From assembly GCA_030589965.1 (NCBI GenBank), contig JAUUZM010000071.1:1-10786 (forward strand): a stretch of 10,786 nt of DNA, written 5' to 3'. Below, piece after piece: positions 7,145 to 10,786 of this stretch. The translations under genes and the position numbers were made by a program. How positions within the stretch are numbered: position 1 is the stretch's first letter; every line of letters starts with the position of its first letter. Under the pieces are notes generated by a model, which was not told the origin of the DNA, did no database searches, and saw nothing but the letters and a program-made list of their open reading frames with translations. Origin of the DNA: Bacteroides sp. (GTDB taxonomy: Bacteria > Bacteroidota > Bacteroidia > Bacteroidales > SM23-62).

Positions 7145-8449
7145 TTACCTGACAGCAAAACCATAGAGATCGAACTCTCTGGCCTCAGTTATGTTGACAT
7201 TGATGAAATCACCTGGAGATACAATCGATTTGGATTGTACCAAAACCTCATTATCAACTTCAGGAGAATCAAATTGGGTGCGTGCGATATAATAATCCCC
7301 CTCTGCCCTGTCTATTATAACACCTAAAACATCTCCTACTCTTTTCTCGTTGATACTCAGGGAGATGGACTGCTGCAATTGCATTAGTTCTTCAAGCCTG
7401 GACCTTTTCACATCCCCGGGAATGGAATCCCTGAGGTTTTTTGCTCCCCAGGTATCTTCTTCCTCTGAATAAGAAAACACTCCAAGTCTCTCAAAACGTG
7501 CATGTTCCACGAAATGCATTAATTCCTTAAACGCTGCATCATCCTCTCCGGGATGTCCTACCAATAAGGTAGTCCTCACTGCAGCATCAGGAATGGTATT
7601 CCGAATCCTTCCAAGCAGGTCTAGACTGCCCTGCTTGTCTATTCCCCTGTGCATGGCAGATAATACAGGATCAGATATATGCTGGAAAGGAATATCAAGG
7701 TAATTGCAAATATTTGGATAATCCCTTATTTGCTCCAATATCTCATCGGGAAATCCGGCCGGATAAGCATAATGAAGTCTTATCCATGGCAATCCACTAA
7801 TTCCCGCAAGGGATTCCAGCAGGCGGGATAATTCCCGCTTCCCGTAAAGGTCAGTTCCATAAGCAGTCAGATCCTGGGCAATCAATATGATTTCCTTCAC
7901 TCCTTTCTTTACTAATAACTCAGCCTCCAGGATTACCTCCTCTACTGGTTTTGACTTTTGCTTCCCGCGAATAAGCGGTATGGCACAAAAGGAACACTTT
8001 CGATCACATCCCTCTGAAATTTTAAGGTATGCATAATGGGATGGGGTAGTCAGAAGCCTCTCTCCCACCAGTTCCTTGCGGTAATCTCCCCCCAACTGAG
8101 ATATGATTTGCTGAACAGAGTTAACACCGAAATACTGGTCCACTTCAGGTATTTCCTTTGCGAGATCAGCCTTATAACGTTCAGATAAGCAGCCCATAAC
8201 ATAAACATTATCCAACCTTCCCTCCTCTTTCTCACGGACATATTCAAGTATGGTGTCAATGGACTCCTGTTTTGCGTCCTGGATAAATCCGCAGGTATTT
8301 ATTATCACAGTGCGGGCATCCTTATCAACGGAATCATGAACTACCTGTATACCCTGGGCATCCACTTGTTTCATCAGCATTTCTGAATCAACCAGGTTCT
8401 TGGAACAACCCAGGGTTATCACATTTACTTTTTGGGGACGGGATTTCAT
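7145..8449 (-). CDS. rimO: Ribosomal protein S12 methylthiotransferase RimO
   Basis: 434 residues. A radical-SAM enzyme that adds a methylthio group to the conserved aspartate of ribosomal protein S12. The N-terminal methylthiotransferase domain starts with ITLGCSKNLVDSE, the signature of RimO rather than MiaB, and supplies C15, C53 and C87 for one iron-sulfur cluster. The radical-SAM cluster cysteines are C148, C152 and C155 in EGCDRKCSFCAIP (CxxxCxxC). GVFSYSEEEDT at 323-333 is also RimO-like. A TRAM domain closes the protein (about 366-434) and binds the S12 loop. The gene follows ftsY by 25 bp on the same strand and is probably co-transcribed with it. Its stop is one base from the clpC stop, so no separate terminator fits between them. 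No Shine-Dalgarno precedes the start. Confidence 0.95.
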   Translation of the reverse strand: MKSRPQKVNVITLGCSKNLVDSEMLMKQVDAQGIQVVHDSVDKDARTVIINTCGFIQDAKQESIDTILEYVREKEEGRLDNVYVMGCLSERYKADLAKEIPEVDQYFGVNSVQQIISQLGGDYRKELVGERLLTTPSHYAYLKISEGCDRKCSFCAIPLIRGKQKSKPVEEVILEAELLVKKGVKEIILIAQDLTAYGTDLYGKRELSRLLESLAGISGLPWIRLHYAYPAGFPDEILEQIRDYPNICNYLDIPFQHISDPVLSAMHRGIDKQGSLDLLGRIRNTIPDAAVRTTLLVGHPGEDDAAFKELMHFVEHARFERLGVFSYSEEEDTWGAKNLRDSIPGDVKRSRLEELMQLQQSISLSINEKRVGDVLGVIIDRAEGDYYIARTQFDSPEVDNEVLVQSKSIVSPGDFINVNITEAREFDLYGFAVR

Positions 8450-8474
8450 AGTTTGGTTTTGCTGGAATCAGACC

Positions 8475-9428
8475 TTAAGCCTGGCTACCGAACAGGGAAT
8501 CTACAAATTCCACACGATCGAAAACCTGGAGATCTTCCATTTTTTCTCCAATGCCAATGTATTTGACGGGTACCTTAAACTGGTCTGAAATGCCTATCAC
8601 TACTCCACCTTTCGCAGTTCCGTCCAGTTTTGTAAGGGCCAGGGCATTAACCTCAGTGGCCGCAGTGAATTGTTTGGCCTGTTCAAATGCATTCTGTCCG
8701 GTACTCCCGTCCAGAACCAGTAGTATTTCATGCGGAGCTTCGGGAAGGATCTTGGTCATAACCCGCTTGATTTTGGTGAGCTCATTCATCAGGTTCACCT
8801 TATTATGTAAACGTCCGGCTGTATCGATTATAACCACATCAACGCTGTTGGTAACAGCAGATGAGAGTGTATCATAAGCTACTGAAGCCGGATCCGATCC
8901 CATATCCTGTTTTACTATCTCAACACCTACCCTTTCTGCCCAGATGCTTAACTGGTCAACAGCCGCTGCACGGAACGTATCTGCCGCACCCATATAAACC
9001 TTTTTACCGGCCTCCTTGAAATGCCAGGCAAGCTTTCCAATAGTGGTGGTTTTGCCCACGCCATTTACACCTACCACCATAATTACATATGGTTTTACCG
9101 GAAGTGGATCTGAAAATGAAAACTCCTTGCCTGCATTATCGTGTTCAGCCAGCAATCCGGTGATCTCCTCTTTTAATTTTACAATAAGCTCTTCTGTACC
9201 CATGTATTTATCCTGGGAGACCCTCTGCTCAATTCTATCAATGATTTTCAAGGTTGTGTCAACACCGACATCTGAAGTGATCAGTACCTCTTCAAGGTTA
9301 TCCAGAACTTCCTCGTCCACGCGGGATTTTCCCACGACCGCCCTGGATAGTTTTTTGAATACACTTTCTTTGGATTTTTCGAGCCCTTTATTAAGCGACT
9401 CCTTTTTATCCCTCGAAAAGATTCCCAT
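8475..9428 (-). CDS. ftsY: Signal recognition particle receptor FtsY
   Basis: 317 residues. The SRP GTPase receptor that docks Ffh-4.5S RNA-ribosome complexes at the inner membrane and hands them to the translocon. The helical N domain spans about 25-100; the G domain has G1 GVNGVGKT (120-127), DTFRAAA (150-156), DTAGR (202-206), TKLD (266-269) and the closing GIGEKMEDLQVFD (292-304), which marks FtsY rather than Ffh. There is no C-terminal M domain. The long acidic A domain of E. coli FtsY (497 residues) is absent; a short lysine-rich helix at residues 8-35 probably gives membrane contact. The ATG at 9426-9428 begins MGIFSR, typical of short FtsYs. AAGGAA abuts the start codon, too close to act as a normal Shine-Dalgarno. 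The gene begins 39 bp after a terminator and 100 bp after the DUF4295 gene. Confidence 0.96.
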   Translation of the reverse strand: MGIFSRDKKESLNKGLEKSKESVFKKLSRAVVGKSRVDEEVLDNLEEVLITSDVGVDTTLKIIDRIEQRVSQDKYMGTEELIVKLKEEITGLLAEHDNAGKEFSFSDPLPVKPYVIMVVGVNGVGKTTTIGKLAWHFKEAGKKVYMGAADTFRAAAVDQLSIWAERVGVEIVKQDMGSDPASVAYDTLSSAVTNSVDVVIIDTAGRLHNKVNLMNELTKIKRVMTKILPEAPHEILLVLDGSTGQNAFEQAKQFTAATEVNALALTKLDGTAKGGVVIGISDQFKVPVKYIGIGEKMEDLQVFDRVEFVDSLFGSQA

Positions 9429-9466
9429 TTCCTTATGATTCTAGTGGTTAAGCAACTTCAAGATAC

Positions 9467-9497
9467 TAAAAAAGCTTTCTTGTAATAAAGAAAGCTC
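9467..9497 (-). terminator. Strong intrinsic terminator between the ribosomal protein genes and ftsY
   Basis: On the minus strand AGCTTTCTT (9488-9496) pairs perfectly with AAGAAAGCT (9473-9481): nine pairs, six-base loop, followed directly by TTTTT (9468-9472). It lies 32 bp after the stop of the DUF4295 gene and 39 bp before the ftsY start. It should end or thin out transcripts of rpmB-rpmG-DUF4295. I see no good TAnnTTTG element in the 39 bp left before ftsY, so ftsY-rimO may depend partly on read-through. Confidence 0.8.
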
Positions 9498-9528
9498 AAT
9501 CAGTTCTGCAGCAGGAATATATTTCCAG

Positions 9529-9687
9529 CTATTCTGCCTTTTTAAAGAAATCTTTAATGTGATCGTTATGCACAACTTCTTCTTCGAAGAGATATGCTCC
9601 GGATTGAGGTGATTTCACCATTTTAATACATTTAGTGAAATTCCTTCCAATACCGCTTTGTAATGTTGCAACTACTTTCTTTGCCAT
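9529..9687 (-). CDS. DUF4295 family protein, probable Bacteroidota-specific large-subunit ribosomal protein
   Basis: A 52-residue frame from the ATG at 9685-9687 to the TAG at 9529-9531, starting MAKKVVATLQSGIGRNFTKC and continuing with IKMVKSP, GAYLFEEE and KDFFKK. This matches the DUF4295 family as I know it (MAKK-VATL, K-IKMVKSP-TGAY, VKDFF). It is small and lysine-rich like a ribosomal protein and starts six bases after the rpmG stop, so it is in the same operon. DUF4295 is confined to Bacteroidota. From memory, a structure of the Flavobacterium johnsoniae ribosome revealed an extra large-subunit protein named bL38; this gene is the natural counterpart, but I cannot confirm the match here. 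AAGG four bases before the ATG is a partial Shine-Dalgarno and overlaps the rpmG stop region. A strong terminator follows. Confidence 0.88.
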   Translation of the reverse strand: MAKKVVATLQSGIGRNFTKCIKMVKSPQSGAYLFEEEVVHNDHIKDFFKKAE

Positions 9688-9693
9688 GATGCC

Positions 9694-9876
9694 TTATTTT
9701 ATTTCCCTGTGAATGGTTACCCTTCTCAGTATGGGATTGAATTTTTTTACTTCTAGTCTGTCAGGAGTATTCTTCCTGTTTTTTGTGGTTATGTACCTGG
9801 ATGTTCCGGGTTGACCACTATCCTTATGCTCAGTGCATTCGAGGATAACCTGTACTCTATTTCCTTTTTTAGCCAT
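9694..9876 (-). CDS. rpmG: 50S ribosomal protein L33
   Basis: 60 residues, MAKKGNRVQVILECTEHK at the start and then RYITTKNRKNT and LEVKKFNPILRRVTIHREIK, the L33 core. The protein sits near the E site of the large subunit. Only one cysteine (C14) is present, so this is the zinc-free type rather than the form with paired CxxC motifs. It follows rpmB by 18 bp and precedes the DUF4295 gene by 6 bp, which gives a tight three-gene unit. The length is usual for Bacteroidota L33, slightly longer than the E. coli protein because of an insert around residues 14-27. Confidence 0.96.
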   Translation of the reverse strand: MAKKGNRVQVILECTEHKDSGQPGTSRYITTKNRKNTPDRLEVKKFNPILRRVTIHREIK

Positions 9877-9894
9877 TTCGCTTCAGCTTAAATA

Positions 9895-10137
9895 TTAATA
9901 TGTCTTCAGAAAGCCTTTAACCTTGGCCTCTTCAAGGGCAATTTTTAAGCCCTTCTTATTTATTAGACGTATACCGGAAGCAGATACCCTAAGCTTAACC
10001 CATCGGTCTTCTTCGACCAGGAAAAACCTCTTATCAAAAAGATTCGGATAAAATTTTCTGCGGGTACGTCTCTTTGAGTGAGATACATTATTTCCTGTAA
10101 TCACTTTCTTCCCTGTTATTTGACAAACTCTCGCCAT
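9895..10137 (-). CDS. rpmB: 50S ribosomal protein L28
   Basis: 80 residues, beginning MARVCQITGKKVITGNNVSHS as in E. coli L28, with the conserved KRRTRRKFYPNL and the C-terminal LRVSASGIRLINKKG. L28 is a late-assembling large-subunit protein. It has a single cysteine (C5) and therefore no zinc ribbon. It is the first gene of the rpmB-rpmG-DUF4295 unit and lies 82 bp downstream of cinA on the same strand. No hairpin terminator is evident after cinA, so transcripts may also enter from there. Confidence 0.97.
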   Translation of the reverse strand: MARVCQITGKKVITGNNVSHSKRRTRRKFYPNLFDKRFFLVEEDRWVKLRVSASGIRLINKKGLKIALEEAKVKGFLKTY

Positions 10138-10149
10138 TGTTCTATTTAT

Positions 10150-10180
10150 TTAAAATACCCTCTTCAAAAACGTGTGCAAA
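10150..10180 (-). promoter_or_regulatory. rpmB: Possible promoter of rpmB
   Basis: On the minus strand TTTG (10177-10180) is followed after 19 bp by TATTTTAA (10150-10157), which fits four of the six fixed bases of TAnnTTTG. The spacing is right but the -7 element is weak, and the start would leave a leader of under ten bases. Another TAnnTTTG-like match was not found in 10138-10219. Confidence 0.25.
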
Positions 10181-10219
10181 TAACGCTAAAAATCTTTAAT
10201 TAATCAAGCCTTTTATTAA

Positions 10220-10786
10220 CTATTTGGTGTTGATAACTAACTTCCGGAGCATATTGAGTCCCGTGAGTGAAGCTTTAGTTATATTCCTACCCCTGTGATC
10301 TCCAAGCAGGTACCTCTCTGATACCGTTGAAACCGCTGATGACACTGCAATCCAGGTACACCCTACAGGTTTTTCTTTAGAACCTCCATCCGGACCAGCA
10401 ATACCTGATGTGGCTATTGAATAATCGGCTCCAAATCGTTTTCTGGCACCCTCAGCCATCTGTTCGACAACTTCCCTGCTGACCGCTCCATGCTTTTCAA
10501 TGTTATCTGGATCAACACCCAGTATTTCCTGCTTGATCTCATTAGAATAGGCCACGACGGATCCTTTAAAGTATGCAGAGCTTCCCGGTACCGAGGTTAT
10601 CAATTGGGCTATCGCTCCCCCTGTGCAGCTTTCAGCAAGCGCCAGGCTCGCGCTCTTTTCCTTCAGTAACTTTCCAAGCAGTATTTCCAATTGTTCGTTT
10701 CCGTATCCGTATATATGCCCTTGCGGGATAAACGGAATCAGCCTTTTCATTTCCTGGTCCACCAAAGCCTCCACGCTTGCCTTTTC
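10220..10786 (-). CDS. cinA: CinA family protein, C-terminal nicotinamide-nucleotide amidase domain (5' partial)
   Basis: 188 visible residues; the frame stays open through the right edge with EKAS ahead of a GTG at 10772-10774, so that GTG is not a credible start. The first 20 or so visible residues belong to the linker that follows the N-terminal molybdopterin-binding-like domain in full-length CinA (usually about 410-420 residues). The rest is the PncC-type domain, which removes the amide of nicotinamide mononucleotide in the pyridine nucleotide salvage cycle. Its family motifs are clear: ALAESCTGGAIA with the catalytic serine, VPGSSAYFKGSVVAYSNEIK, HGAVS, and TSGIAGPDGGSKEKPVG. The gene precedes rpmB on the same strand. 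Nothing odd is seen apart from the truncation by the window. Confidence 0.93.
   Translation of the reverse strand, partial: EKASVEALVDQEMKRLIPFIPQGHIYGYGNEQLEILLGKLLKEKSASLALAESCTGGAIAQLITSVPGSSAYFKGSVVAYSNEIKQEILGVDPDNIEKHGAVSREVVEQMAEGARKRFGADYSIATSGIAGPDGGSKEKPVGCTWIAVSSAVSTVSERYLLGDHRGRNITKASLTGLNMLRKLVINTK

Noticed and set aside
10772..10774. GTG as the start of a short stand-alone PncC-type protein
   Set aside because: The frame continues upstream to the window edge, and the residues after the GTG look like the interdomain linker of full-length CinA.
1..10786. CRISPR arrays, insertion sequences, tRNA genes, integration sites, riboswitches
   Set aside because: No regularly spaced direct repeats, transposase frames, long terminal inverted repeats or tRNA-like folds were seen; nearly all of the window is filled by conserved genes.

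Overview
The window looks like a piece of a Bacteroidota (Bacteroidetes) chromosome, most likely Bacteroidales or a near relative. Four things point there. A 52-residue gene of the DUF4295 type, known only from this phylum, sits behind rpmG. Two intergenic regions carry matches to the phylum's -7 promoter element TAnnTTTG. Start codons follow A/T-rich leaders with almost no usable Shine-Dalgarno sequence. The protein sequences, such as the two-cysteine-free forms of L28 and L33 and the gyrase box variant, also fit. No mobile element, CRISPR array, tRNA or rRNA was seen.

Layout. Positions 2-232 (+) hold the last 76 codons of a gene entering from the left, recognisable as a C-terminal collagen-binding-like domain of a secreted glycoside hydrolase. 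After a 136-bp gap with a terminator, the minus strand carries a secreted TPR protein (369-1667) and gyrA (1823-4324). clpC runs the other way (4570-7143), divergent from gyrA across a 245-bp promoter region. clpC then meets rimO (7145-8449, minus) tail to tail with one base between the stop codons. Upstream of rimO on the minus strand lie ftsY, the DUF4295 gene, rpmG, rpmB and the C-terminal part of cinA, which runs off the right edge.

How the genes fit together. The right half is a translation and protein-targeting cluster: two large-subunit ribosomal proteins plus a probable third (DUF4295), the SRP receptor FtsY, which brings ribosome-nascent chain complexes to the membrane, and RimO, which modifies ribosomal protein S12. 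A strong intrinsic terminator separates the ribosomal genes from ftsY-rimO, so the two parts are probably expressed at different levels. The left half pairs DNA gyrase subunit A with the ClpC unfoldase; their shared 245-bp region holds a good clpC promoter, which also fixes the clpC start at 4570.

The region is mainly core housekeeping DNA. I saw no convincing undescribed system. The points most worth a second look are the BamE-like module ahead of the TPR repeats, the small DUF4295 gene, the terminator in front of ftsY, and the one-base tail-to-tail junction of clpC and rimO.
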